Shown piece by piece: positions 7,955 through 15,888 of a stretch of DNA of 32,477 nt (its first letter is position 1; every line of letters begins with the position of its first letter). The DNA is taken from contig PAMQ01000003.1 of the NCBI GenBank assembly GCA_002707365.1, forward strand, positions 155,729-188,205, given 5' to 3'. The notes under the pieces are model-generated. The model was given only the letters and a program-made list of their open reading frames with translations, was not told the origin of the DNA and did not search any database. The position numbers were made by a program, and so were the translations under genes. Source of the stretch: Trueperaceae bacterium (GTDB taxonomy: Bacteria > Deinococcota > Deinococci > Deinococcales > Trueperaceae).

Positions 7955-8838
7955 AACAAATCCGGATGCAAAAGATCAGCTAAAAGCCGGATAGCTTCTC
8001 CTAACCTTGGACCTGGACGGTTCATCACGTCAACTTCCGATTGACTTAGTTCGGCTACTCGGCCAGATTTAATTGCTGTTAACTGCGACCATCCTGGCCT
8101 AGCACTTATCGTTCGAAATGTCTCCCCAAATGGCGCATCTCCCAACACAATAACTTCGGGATCTGAAGCAACAATAAATTCCGGATCCAATTGGGGGAAA
8201 CTTCCCATCACTTCAGTCACGATATTGACACCACCAGCGCTACTGATTAACTCCCCTATAAACGAATTAGGACCAACACTATAGGGTGTAGGGTCAAGTT
8301 CAAAATAAATACGGGGAGACGACTCCCTACCAACGACAAGCCTTTCTAACTCATTAATCTCTCCATTAATACGGCCAATCAATAGAGCTGCTTCCGTTTG
8401 AAGGCCAGTAATTTCACCAACAATTCGGAAGAATGCAAATGCCTCCTCGATAGTCTGAGGTACTCCTGCGAAAACCGTCACCCCAAATTCATCAAGAGCC
8501 GCTGCTACTCCACTAAACTGATCAGCAAGCACGAGATCCGGTTCTAGCGCTATAATAGCCTCAAGATCGACAGAAAATGGGGAACCTAAATCCGCTAACT
8601 CCATAACTTCTGGCGGGTAATTGCTGAATGTATCTCGTCCCACAAGCTGATCACATGCGCCTAAAGCGCAAACAGTCTCAGTAGCGCTAGGCATTAAACT
8701 TATTATGCGTTTAGGCTTATCAGCGATTGTGACCATTCGGCCAAGATAATCAGTCAGGACTAACGGAAAAGAAGTAGCTACAGCAGAAAAGAAAAAATAT
8801 GTAGCCCCAAGAACTAAGATAGATCTCAATACTCTCAC
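7951..8838 (-). CDS. btuF: Cobalamin-type ABC importer, substrate-binding protein
   Basis: An exported binding protein (about 295 residues) that delivers substrate to BtuC. A hydrophobic N-terminal segment (VLRSILVLGATYFFFSAVA) serves as signal peptide or anchor. The mature part has the two-lobe class III fold: PKRIISLMPSATETVCALGACDQLVGRDTFSNYPPEV, DLGSPFSVDLEAIIALEPDLVLAD, then a long connecting helix and a second lobe with PTPYSVGPNSFIGELISSAGGVNI. There are two possible starts: TTG at 8850 (AGGAG 4 nt upstream) and GTG at 8838 with GGAGG 5 nt upstream. I prefer the GTG for its better ribosome-binding site, which overlaps the TTG codon. First gene of the riboswitch-controlled operon. Confidence 0.88.
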   Translation of the reverse strand: MRVLRSILVLGATYFFFSAVATSFPLVLTDYLGRMVTIADKPKRIISLMPSATETVCALGACDQLVGRDTFSNYPPEVMELADLGSPFSVDLEAIIALEPDLVLADQFSGVAAALDEFGVTVFAGVPQTIEEAFAFFRIVGEITGLQTEAALLIGRINGEINELERLVVGRESSPRIYFELDPTPYSVGPNSFIGELISSAGGVNIVTEVMGSFPQLDPEFIVASDPEVIVLGDAPFGETFRTISARPGWSQLTAIKSGRVAELSQSEVDVMNRPGPRLGEAIRLLADLLHPDLF

Positions 8839-8964
8839 AGTTGCCTCCAACAGGCTCCTGCGAAGGACAGAAATTCTACCTAAAACCTAGGTTGGCCGCC
8901 AAGGGAGGCCTAAAACTTCCCTAAGGCTGCCCTTCCTCGTCCTCGCAAGGGGTGCAGTCTCCTT

Positions 8965-9071
<107 letters not shown>

Positions 9072-9084
9072 TTGGGTGTAAGTT

Positions 9085-9113
9085 ATCGTAGGCTACAAAC
9101 CAATCCCTGTCAA
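9085..9113 (-). promoter_or_regulatory. Promoter of the btuFCD operon
   Basis: Minus strand: TTGACA (9113-9108, perfect -35), a 17-nt spacer, TACGAT (9090-9085, four of six for -10). Transcription would start near 9078, a few bases before the riboswitch closing stem at 9071. The fit in spacing and position makes this one of the two best promoters in the window. Confidence 0.8.
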
Positions 9114-9144
9114 ACTAACGCCTACCCCATGGTAGGCTCGGCCC

Positions 9145-10176
9145 GTGAGTCAGATAGTTCCACTTGAGCTACTTGAGCTACCTGTTGGGCTAACACTACC
9201 TAATTTCACCCCGCCTCCAAGATTCCGGAATACCCGATTCGAAACATATTGTCCGCAGGATCCCAGCCAAATAATGGCACTAGATCGTTTAGATAATTTC
9301 GTGAGATCTATGCCCTCTTTTACTCCCAGCAGAGGATTATTTCACTTGAGACGGAGGAAAATAGTCGGAACTGGTCTTTACTTAGATGGGGGATTTGGGG
9401 TTGGTAAAACTCATCTGTTAACGGCCCTTTATTATGCGGCTCCCTTTAACGAAAAAATCTACCTTTCCTTTCAGGAATTGGTCTATTTAATAGGAGCCCT
9501 AAGCCAGAGAGAATTACGTCAAATGCTGGGGGGACATCGACTTATTTGTCTCGACGAGTTTGAACTAGACGATCCCGGAAACACACTAATAATTAAGAAC
9601 TTCCTTGCAGAGATTTTCCTAGCGGGAGGTACCATAGTCACAACCTCTAACACTACACCCAACGCACAAGGCGAAGGGCGCTTTAATGCCGAAGATTTTC
9701 GGCGAGAAATTCAAAGTATCGCCACGCACTTCGACGTGCTTTTGATTGACGGACCCGACTACCGGGATCGTTCATTATCTGGAAATTTTTTATCGGAAAA
9801 CTGTCTCCGTAAGCATACCTATTGTGACTCCTCAGACGGCATAAAGGTAACCGGGACCTGGCCTCAACTCATGGACGTTCTAGCCTCGCTCCACCCAATT
9901 CACTACAAAAATTTTTTAAAGGGTATCGGCGCCCTTTATATTTCTGGAGTCGAACCAATAGCTTTTCAAAATAATGCACTCCGCTTCGTACACTTTATTG
10001 ACCAACTGTACGACCAAGAAGTGCAATTTAAGGCAGCAAGCTCGGTAACTCTCTTGGAGCTTTTTGATCCTAGTTACGTAAACAGCGCTTACGTAAAAAA
10101 ACACTATCGTTGCCTTTCTCGGTTAAGAGAGTTATTAGTTGGATCTGAAGCCCGAGCTGACGCCGCAACAGAATAA
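9145..10176 (+). CDS. zapE: ZapE/AFG1-family ATPase
   Basis: A 343-residue P-loop ATPase of the AFG1/LACE1/ZapE family; in E. coli ZapE acts on the division ring, and in mitochondria the homologue helps degrade or extract membrane proteins. The sequence shows Walker A GGFGVGKTHLL at about 81-91, Walker B LICLDEFELDD at about 131-141, and a sensor segment TIVTTSNTTPN at about 158-168. The family's RFNAEDFRREIQSIATHFDVLLIDGPDYR and the C-terminal FVHFIDQLYDQEVQFKAAS follow. The layout resembles the shorter, actinobacterial-type form. The start is GTG with no Shine-Dalgarno; TAGGCT (9133-9138) ends 6 nt before it, the spacing of a leaderless -10 box. Divergent from the btu operon. Confidence 0.85.
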   Translation: MSQIVPLELLELPVGLTLPNFTPPPRFRNTRFETYCPQDPSQIMALDRLDNFVRSMPSFTPSRGLFHLRRRKIVGTGLYLDGGFGVGKTHLLTALYYAAPFNEKIYLSFQELVYLIGALSQRELRQMLGGHRLICLDEFELDDPGNTLIIKNFLAEIFLAGGTIVTTSNTTPNAQGEGRFNAEDFRREIQSIATHFDVLLIDGPDYRDRSLSGNFLSENCLRKHTYCDSSDGIKVTGTWPQLMDVLASLHPIHYKNFLKGIGALYISGVEPIAFQNNALRFVHFIDQLYDQEVQFKAASSVTLLELFDPSYVNSAYVKKHYRCLSRLRELLVGSEARADAATE

Positions 10177-10178
10177 CA

Positions 10179-11285
10179 CTAAGCTTCACTCAAACCTAAA
10201 GGTACTGCTTTCCCAAAAACACGAAGCCTGATTCGATCACCCGGTTTGACATCACAATTTGGACCGGTCTGCACCAAAAATGGTTCTGACGAAAGACGAT
10301 TTTTCCCGAGCAATTGACACCTGTAAGTTAGATCATGTCCCTTAAAAGCCCGAGATACCACCTCTACTGGAAAACCAGCGTCCCTATCAAAAACAAGGGC
10401 TTCCGGGCGAACTGAAAGTAGTACAGCGCCATTTGCTGGTTGGCTCAGCTCCAGGGCTCCTAACGCCGTTTCAGCCACATTACCCCGCGCCGATCCATGA
10501 ATAAAATTAGCCATGCCAAGGAACTTAGCAACGAAAGCAGTCCTGGGACGCGAGTAAACTTCCTCCGGCGAACCAAACTGTTCCACCCGACCTGCTCGCA
10601 TAACCGCAAGCCTATCTGCAAACATCATTGCTTCCTCTTGATCATTAGTAACAAGAAGCGCAGTAGTCCCACTAGCACGAAGAATCCGACCAACCTCAAT
10701 ACGTGTATTATCTCGTAATCCTGCATCCAGGTTACTAAATGGTTCGTCTAACAGTATGAGATCTGGCCTCGGGGCCAAAGCACGCGCCAAAGCCACTCGC
10801 TGCTGCTGGCCCCCAGACAACTGCCCCGGAAAGCGCTCACGAAAAATTGTGAGCCCAACAAGATCCATAACTTCCCTAGCACGGTCAATACGCTGAGACT
10901 TAGAAAGCCCCTTAATGCCAAATGCGACATTGCTCAAAACGTCAAGATGAGGAAATAGTGCATAATCCTGAAATACAAAACCTATTTTGCGTTTTTCTGG
11001 TGGGATCCACACATTAGGACCCGAAACCATAAACCCAGAAACCTCAACTAAGCCTCGATCAAGCATCTCGAAACCTGCAATGAGCCTAAGTAAGGTCGTT
11101 TTCCCACAACCAGATGGCCCAAGTAAGGCGACGAATTCTCCTTGTTCAATTTTGAGATTGAAATCCACTACTGCGGGATGCGGTTGGTCAGGAAAGCTCT
11201 TAATAATTCCCTGTAATCGCAAAACACTCTGGGAAATCTTTTCTTTAGCGCTAATTTGGGGCGCGGAGGGTTGACTCTTGATCAT
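10179..11285 (-). CDS. FbpC/PotA-type ABC transporter ATPase with Asn in the H-loop
   Basis: A 368-residue ATPase of the group that energises iron(III), sulfate, polyamine or sugar importers. Walker A GPSGCGKTT, Q-loop FVFQDYALFPHL, signature LSGGQQQRVALARAL, Walker B LILLDEPFSNLD and a C-terminal TOBE-type regulatory domain (about 275-360) are present. The FQDYALFPHL and PFSNLD wording is closest to FbpC/FutC iron transporters, but the substrate is not fixed by this. In the H-loop the usual VTHDQEEA reads VTNDQEEA: the His codon is AAT (10646-10644). No permease or binding protein lies nearby, so it works with partners encoded elsewhere, if it is active. I start it at the ATG (11285); a TTG two codons upstream is also in frame. 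Confidence 0.85.
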   Translation of the reverse strand: MIKSQPSAPQISAKEKISQSVLRLQGIIKSFPDQPHPAVVDFNLKIEQGEFVALLGPSGCGKTTLLRLIAGFEMLDRGLVEVSGFMVSGPNVWIPPEKRKIGFVFQDYALFPHLDVLSNVAFGIKGLSKSQRIDRAREVMDLVGLTIFRERFPGQLSGGQQQRVALARALAPRPDLILLDEPFSNLDAGLRDNTRIEVGRILRASGTTALLVTNDQEEAMMFADRLAVMRAGRVEQFGSPEEVYSRPRTAFVAKFLGMANFIHGSARGNVAETALGALELSQPANGAVLLSVRPEALVFDRDAGFPVEVVSRAFKGHDLTYRCQLLGKNRLSSEPFLVQTGPNCDVKPGDRIRLRVFGKAVPLGLSEA

Positions 11286-11292
11286 AACCAAG

Positions 11293-11357
11293 TACCTAGA
11301 TTAGGTAATTCAAAAGATTTTAGCAAAAATCTTACTGGACAGCTAGGTATTAACCTA
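11293..11357 (-). promoter_or_regulatory. Two TTAGGT-type inverted repeats before the FbpC-like gene
   Basis: TACCTA-gat-TAGGTA (11293-11307) and TAGGT-atta-ACCTA (11344-11357) lie on either side of an AT-rich hairpin, 8 nt and about 60 nt before the ATG at 11285. The half-sites resemble those of DtxR/IdeR-type metal regulators (TTAGG...CCTAA), but the gap between halves does not match that consensus. They could be operators, or chance palindromes in a 63-nt gap. Confidence 0.3.
11314..11333 (-). terminator. Possible weak terminator hairpin
   Basis: Minus strand: AAGATTTT and AAAATCTT form a perfect 8-bp stem with a 4-nt loop, 21 nt after the stop of the 11355-12542 gene, and the 3' arm runs into TTTTG. 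The stem is almost all A/T, so it would be a weak rho-independent terminator at best. Confidence 0.3.
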
Positions 11358-12542
11358 ATTCTTTTGAGACAGAACTCCAATGTCTACAGCTCGGGTAATA
11401 ATATCACGGACAATAGCCTTCGAACCGCCAGACGGTCCCATCCGTAAACGTCCAGCATGTGCTGCGATATCGCGGTCTCCTTTGTTATAACGAAAGCGTA
11501 GGAGGTGGCTAGCTATTTCATCAGGATCGGCTCTGGATATAGTCAGAGCTGGACCCAATAAACGCCGTTGATTAATCAAGAACGCTTCTGTGTAGTAAGG
11601 AGGTACTGGGAAAGCAATTATTGGGATTCCAAGTCCAGCTGCCTGTTCATGTGCTGTACCTGCCGTACCGAGAACCACCTGAGCCCCTGCTAATAGGTCA
11701 TAAAACCTATCTTCAAAAACCCAAACTTCCTTATCTTGATTATGTAATACAGCCTTTAGGCCTCCCACTCCATTACCAGATTCAGTGCGCCAACCAGGAA
11801 ATCGGGGTAGTTCACCTCCCGACCAAGCAACGGCACCACTTAAAGTTCTAGTCTTCACCAAAGACGCAAGCATGGTCCCAAGCGCGGAAACAGCATAATC
11901 CCGTGAACCTGGTAAAAGGACCACAGAAAATCCCTTCTTAGTTAGACATGAAATTGGATTACCGTCCGCAGCATCAAGAATTGGATTACCTAAAAATTCT
12001 ACTTTAGCGAGACCCATCCCTCTAAGATGACTCTTAGTTTCAACATCCCGGACATATACCCGTTCAGCTAACCTGCTCATTAACATACGCTCTAACGGAG
12101 TAAACACCTCCATGAATACTCTGCGCATGCCTCCCTTCGGTCTTCCACGACCATGAAGAGCGGAAACCAACGCCTGGTACACGAATCGACATTTTGTTTT
12201 TACCAAGGCTGACTGAAGTTGTGCATATATGTCCCCAATTACTATTAAAATATCTGTTTCCAACCTCTTTAAGTCGCTCCATTGACGCAAAGTCAGTCCC
12301 ACAAACCCAGCACAAAGATCCCGCCGTAACATTGAAGCTGAATGAAGCGTAAGGCCTCCACTAGGCATCACTCTGCGTGGACCTAGGATTTCGAAACCAG
12401 CCTCCTCGTACGAATCACCCGTACCGACTAATGGATAAGCCCTTACATGCAAATCAGGACGGACTTCACAAACCTCTAAGCCTAAAAGAGCCCCAATAGC
12501 ATCTTCACCATGACCATTAGAAAGTAGTGTTATGTTAGCCAA
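11355..12542 (-). CDS. Lipid-A-disaccharide synthase-related glycosyltransferase (TIGR03492-type)
   Basis: A 395-residue GT-B-like protein belonging to the 'lipid-A-disaccharide synthase-related' group found in cyanobacteria and Deinococcus-Thermus. It starts LLSNGHGEDAIGALL, the group's N-terminal signature. It continues with ILGPRRVMPSGGLTL, a UDP-sugar-binding half with VVLLPGSRDYAVSALGTML at about 207-225, and VVLGTAGTAHEQAAGLGIPIIAFP at about 293-316, the LpxB-like donor loop. True LpxB joins two lipid-linked glucosamines, but Deinococcota lack ordinary lipid A, so the real acceptor is unknown; an envelope glycolipid is likely. The start is TTG with GGAG about 10 nt upstream. Two copies of TTTAGGTAA precede it (12585-12561). 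Confidence 0.82.
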   Translation of the reverse strand: MANITLLSNGHGEDAIGALLGLEVCEVRPDLHVRAYPLVGTGDSYEEAGFEILGPRRVMPSGGLTLHSASMLRRDLCAGFVGLTLRQWSDLKRLETDILIVIGDIYAQLQSALVKTKCRFVYQALVSALHGRGRPKGGMRRVFMEVFTPLERMLMSRLAERVYVRDVETKSHLRGMGLAKVEFLGNPILDAADGNPISCLTKKGFSVVLLPGSRDYAVSALGTMLASLVKTRTLSGAVAWSGGELPRFPGWRTESGNGVGGLKAVLHNQDKEVWVFEDRFYDLLAGAQVVLGTAGTAHEQAAGLGIPIIAFPVPPYYTEAFLINQRRLLGPALTISRADPDEIASHLLRFRYNKGDRDIAAHAGRLRMGPSGGSKAIVRDIITRAVDIGVLSQKN

Positions 12543-12560
12543 AAAACAAGATCTCCTCTG

Positions 12561-12585
12561 TTACCTAAACCCTCCATTACCTAAA
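12561..12585 (-). repeat. Tandem TTTAGGTAA repeat upstream of the TIGR03492 gene
   Basis: TTACCTAAA occurs at 12561-12569 and again at 12577-12585 on the plus strand (TTTAGGTAA on the minus strand), a 16-nt period, 19-43 nt before the TTG start. The same TTAGGT core appears in the inverted repeats before the next gene of this strand. Possible operator; unproven. Confidence 0.3.
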
Positions 12586-12615
12586 TGAAATCTCTCTATA
12601 GAGTCCGTGAATTAA

Positions 12616-13488
12616 TCACTTATCTTGCAGGTTTGGAGTGGTTCCCCAGCCAAGCTTTTGTCGCAAGATATCGTAAGAAGTCCTCCGACCATTCGAGACG
12701 AGTATCAAGTCAGTAGGTGCGGCAGTAACTACTATACGATCCCCAGTATGTAACTCGACACGCTCCTGCCCATCAACTAGTAAGGCTACCTCAGCAACTG
12801 AAGTCTTTAGTTCTAGGCTTACCTGTGATCGACCATCTAGTACAATCGGCCGGTTGGTAAGAGCATGGGGGGCAATTGGCGTCACCACAAAAGCCCGTAG
12901 GCCCTGGGTCAAGATAGGGCCGCCCAAAGACAAAGAATACGCCGTAGATCCCACCGGGGTAGATACCACCATGCCATCCGCCCGATATTGGATGGCATGC
13001 TGATGGTCTACCTCCATATCGATCCCAATTAGACGTGTCATCACCCCTTGTGACAAGGCAAATTCATTTAATGCATATCGTGTTATCGGAATATCACGTT
13101 GAACAGTAGCCTGCAACATCATCTTTGGATTTAACCGCCAACCACTTGGAACCGCACCAGAAAGAAACGCCATAATTTCTTTTGGACTGTGCTCTGCAAG
13201 AAACCCAAGTTTTCCAAGATTCACTCCTAGAACAGGTACGTGGGTCCCAACAAGCCTCCGTGCAGTAGAAAGCAAAGTGCCATCCCCGCCAACTGAAATT
13301 ACTAGATCAGCCTCTTTAGCAACTTGGTTGAGATCTAACTCGCCATAAGTATCTGTCTCAACGTCAACACCTAGGGCAAGAAGGCGTGATGATATATCTG
13401 CTACTAGTGACTGAGCCTCAGGCTTGAATCTGGTACTGGTTACTACTACGTGACTTAGTTGGGCTGCATTAGCTTCAAAAGGTTTCAT
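12616..13488 (-). CDS. nadK: NAD kinase
   Basis: Phosphorylates NAD to NADP. The 290-residue length is usual. Visible motifs are the GGDGTLL loop in DLVISVGGDGTLLSTARRL (about 60-78) with the essential Asp, VLGVNLGKLGFLAE, the NE pair in ALNEFALSQG, and RADGMVVSTPVGSTAYSLSLGGPIL, which binds the substrate. VVTPIAPHALTNRPIVL follows. The ATG overlaps the TGA of cmk (ATGA), with no ribosome-binding site of its own, so it is translated by coupling. Third gene of an aroA-cmk-nadK run on the minus strand. Confidence 0.95.
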   Translation of the reverse strand: MKPFEANAAQLSHVVVTSTRFKPEAQSLVADISSRLLALGVDVETDTYGELDLNQVAKEADLVISVGGDGTLLSTARRLVGTHVPVLGVNLGKLGFLAEHSPKEIMAFLSGAVPSGWRLNPKMMLQATVQRDIPITRYALNEFALSQGVMTRLIGIDMEVDHQHAIQYRADGMVVSTPVGSTAYSLSLGGPILTQGLRAFVVTPIAPHALTNRPIVLDGRSQVSLELKTSVAEVALLVDGQERVELHTGDRIVVTAAPTDLILVSNGRRTSYDILRQKLGWGTTPNLQDK

Positions 13489-14144
13489 GCTTTATTCACA
13501 GCCGCTACATGTACTAACAGCATTTGAGTCACTTCCACTAATGACAGTCCATCCGTATCAATATGCAAAGCATCCCCAGCGGGTTTAAGCTGCCTAGCGT
13601 CCAACAAATCACGCCGTGCGAGCGCGTCCCCTACAAGGTTTAGATCCGAACTCCTCTCGCTAACTCGTCTAGATGCTCGAGCTTCAGAAGAGGCAGTGAG
13701 ATAAAACTTTATATCAGCATTTGGAAAAACTATAGATCCCATGTCTCTACCTTCAACAACGAAAGGAGGTTCAAGGCCCTGTAGTCTTGATTGAACCCAG
13801 GACCTGACACCTGGATGAGAAGATACTGCTGATACGTTCTCGTCAATCTGATCTGTGTGCAACTTCTGGCTCACCTCCACACCATCAACCAAAATCCTGT
13901 TAATTGTGCCGCTTGATTGAAATAAAATCTTATGCTGTTCAAGAAGAGTGATAATACCTTCCTGGTTATCGGGACTCACGTCCTGTCTTAAAGCCAAAAG
14001 AGTAGCGGTCCGGTAAAAAAGACCACTGGAAATAAATGGAATATCAAGTTGTCGGGCAACCTCTACACCCACACTAGATTTTCCTGTGGCGGCCGGACCG
14101 TCGAGCGTAATTATGATGGTGGACTCACCCATCGGTGTCATCAT
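13485..14144 (-). CDS. cmk: Cytidylate kinase
   Basis: Phosphorylates CMP and dCMP to the diphosphates. About 219 residues, the typical bacterial CMPK length. The P-loop DGPAATGKSSVG lies near the N-terminus, followed by FISSGLFYRTATLLAL (the family usually has 'dTGalYRa'; here Ser-Ser-Gly-Leu-Phe), FVVEGRDMGSIVFPNADIKFYLTASSEARASRR and a C-terminal HIDTDGLSLVEV. I place the start at the ATG at 14144, 5 nt after the aroA stop; an in-frame TTG at 14171 would overlap aroA and adds residues the family lacks, and another ATG at 14132 is possible. The cmk-aroA neighbourhood is common in bacteria. Confidence 0.93.
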   Translation of the reverse strand: MMTPMGESTIIITLDGPAATGKSSVGVEVARQLDIPFISSGLFYRTATLLALRQDVSPDNQEGIITLLEQHKILFQSSGTINRILVDGVEVSQKLHTDQIDENVSAVSSHPGVRSWVQSRLQGLEPPFVVEGRDMGSIVFPNADIKFYLTASSEARASRRVSERSSDLNLVGDALARRDLLDARQLKPAGDALHIDTDGLSLVEVTQMLLVHVAAVNKA

Positions 14145-14149
14145 AACGC

Positions 14150-15436
14150 CTATGAGCGCAACATCGCCCAATCATCGAAGAATCCCGGATAAGTTTTCGC
14201 TACACAAGATGGGTTTTTTAGCTCTAGATCAAATCTAATGCTAGCGATAGCAAAGGCCATAGCCATACGATGATCACCATAGGTATCGATGGTGATACAT
14301 CTCGGACTAGTTCGAAGAGGATGTACGACGATCGAATCAGTACCCTCCTCTACACGGACACCTAATCGCCTTAGTTCGGTGGACAAAGCTGTCAAGCGGT
14401 CAGTTTCTTTAATCCTCATATTAGCCACGTTAGTTATGGTGACAGGGGAATCCGCAAACATGCCTAATACCGCTACCGTTTGAGCTTGATCGGGCATATC
14501 ATTTAAGTCAAAATCTCCTCCCCTAAGTTGACCATTACGGGGACCAATGACTTCGCAACTATGATCGCGCCAAATTACTTGACAACCCATCTCATCCAGA
14601 ATCTCAGTAATCCTACGGTCACCCTGCAAGGAAGAGTTGCCCAAGTTTCTGATTTCTACCCTTCCCCCTGAAGCAGCAGCAGCAGCCCAAAAATACCCTG
14701 CGGACATAGCATCACCTTCAATCCGATGAAACTGAGGCTGATAAGCCGATGGGAGAACATAAAAGGAATTGTGGCCTTCTCGATCTACCATTACGCCAAA
14801 ATCCGCCATTAGCGCCAACGTCATGTCTATAAATGGCTTCGACTGGAGTTCTCCAGTTACTTCAATTGCAACAGGCGCATCAGCCAAGGGAGCCACCATG
14901 AGAAGGGCTGACAAGTACTGGGATGACCGATCTCCAGCAATATGAGTCTTACCTCCCTTAATACCATCAGCTCTCACTATCACGGGTGGGGATCCTGTTT
15001 GGAACTGTGCTTCCGACTTGACCCCAAGACCTGCTAAAGCGTCCAACAAATCCTGGATAGGCCGTTCTCGCATACGCTGATTACCATCAAGTCGGAAAGA
15101 TCCTTGACCAAGAGCAACAAGGGCGGTAAGAAATCTTATCGAAGTACCGGAAAGGCGAAGGTCAAGATCAGCTTCCTTAACGGGAATTCGGCCTCCGCAG
15201 CCCTCAACCATGAACTGGTCGTCCTCAACTTCAACTGAGATCCCAAGAGTTCGGAGGGCTTCAACCATAACCTGGCTATCCTCAGCAATTAAAGCCTTTT
15301 CAAGAACGCTCTCTCCATCCGCTAATGCAGCCAATACAAGAGCACGGTTTGTCAAACTTTTGGATCCCGGCACCTCAAAAGACATGTCAACCCGACCCAT
15401 TGGGGCTAAACTCATCGTCTTAGGATAGGTCAACAT
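14150..15436 (-). CDS. aroA: 3-phosphoshikimate 1-carboxyvinyltransferase (EPSP synthase)
   Basis: Sixth step of the shikimate pathway: joins phosphoenolpyruvate to shikimate-3-phosphate. The 428 residues are standard. Seen are EVPGSKSLTNRALVLAAL (20-37) with the substrate Lys, LRLSGTSIRFLTALVAL (the usual 'n-sGT-mR' segment, here with Ile before Arg), GDRSSQYLSALLM, DMPDQAQTVAVLGMFA with the catalytic Asp, RIKETDRLTAL with the catalytic Glu, and TYGDHRMAMAFAIAS plus KTYPGFFDD at the C-terminus. The ATG at 15436 has GGAG 4 nt upstream. It heads aroA-cmk-nadK; the gene-free region upstream should hold the promoter, which I could not place with confidence. Confidence 0.95.
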   Translation of the reverse strand: MLTYPKTMSLAPMGRVDMSFEVPGSKSLTNRALVLAALADGESVLEKALIAEDSQVMVEALRTLGISVEVEDDQFMVEGCGGRIPVKEADLDLRLSGTSIRFLTALVALGQGSFRLDGNQRMRERPIQDLLDALAGLGVKSEAQFQTGSPPVIVRADGIKGGKTHIAGDRSSQYLSALLMVAPLADAPVAIEVTGELQSKPFIDMTLALMADFGVMVDREGHNSFYVLPSAYQPQFHRIEGDAMSAGYFWAAAAASGGRVEIRNLGNSSLQGDRRITEILDEMGCQVIWRDHSCEVIGPRNGQLRGGDFDLNDMPDQAQTVAVLGMFADSPVTITNVANMRIKETDRLTALSTELRRLGVRVEEGTDSIVVHPLRTSPRCITIDTYGDHRMAMAFAIASIRFDLELKNPSCVAKTYPGFFDDWAMLRS

Positions 15437-15772
15437 ATCACTCCGGAGAATATCACTTTAAGACTATTTATTTAACACAACATGATCGTTAGGGTTACCT
15501 CAGCCTTAAGAATATTTATTTCAAGTCTTAGGAGCCAGCTTAGAACGTGTAAGCTCAAGATATGAATTGCGTTATGCAACTTCCAATAAATCACATCTCA
15601 CAATAATTCAATTTTTTTGTCCCCAAACCTGATTCAATTGCATTACACGGATAATTTCCCTAATGTACGAAGGGGCTCCCTTTGTTGCCCTCAAGGTATA
15701 CTGGTATCAAAGGGGCGCTTACCTCCGGTAAATCCCATTGAACAAATGTTTGGCGCTCAATTTAGAAATCAG
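15437..15772. other. Gene-free stretch between aroA and rpmE with paired repeats
   Basis: No convincing ORF on either strand. Near the aroA side are two similar 18-mers, TTAAGACTATTTATTTAA (15458-15475) and TTAAGAATATTTATTTCA (15506-15523). Further right, CCCTTTG (15678-15684) can pair with CAAAGGG (15708-15714), followed at once by a TTACC-tcc-GGTAA hairpin (15719-15731). A weak plus-strand promoter, TTGAAC near 15739 with a TTTAGA-like -10 about 17 nt later, would start transcription next to the rpmE leader stem at 15773. It may also contain an unannotated small RNA; I cannot prove one. Confidence 0.4.
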
Positions 15773-15888
15773 ATCGGTTACAGCTAAGGCAAAAACCGAT
15801 ACTACCCAAAAGCCAACTAACCTGCTAAACTGGTCAGGTTTGTTCAGTTTTTTGTCTGCTCACCCTCGTGGTTTCGGTAAGGAGTACC
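15773..15888 (+). promoter_or_regulatory. Structured 5' leader of rpmE with interleaved stems (candidate bL31 autoregulatory RNA)
   Basis: Three stems are visible. ATCGGTT (15773-15779) pairs with AACCGAT (15794-15800). AACCTG (15819-15824) pairs with CAGGTT (15835-15840). AAACTG (15827-15832) pairs with CAGTTT (15845-15850), and the last arm runs into a six-T tract (15848-15853). The second and third stems interleave, so they either form a pseudoknot or exclude each other; the third alone looks like a rho-independent terminator. The rpmE ribosome-binding site (AAGGAG) and ATG follow. Ribosomal protein L31 leaders are a known type of autoregulatory RNA in other phyla; whether this belongs to a described class is unknown. 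Confidence 0.5.

Noticed and set aside
6144-8838. Siderophore (iron) rather than cobalamin importer
   Set aside because: The proteins alone cannot separate the two, but the cobalamin riboswitch directly upstream makes a corrinoid the better call.
11355-12542. True lipid-A-disaccharide synthase (LpxB)
   Set aside because: The N-terminal LLSNGHGED signature belongs to the 'related' group, and no other lipid A gene is present; Deinococcota are not expected to make lipid A.
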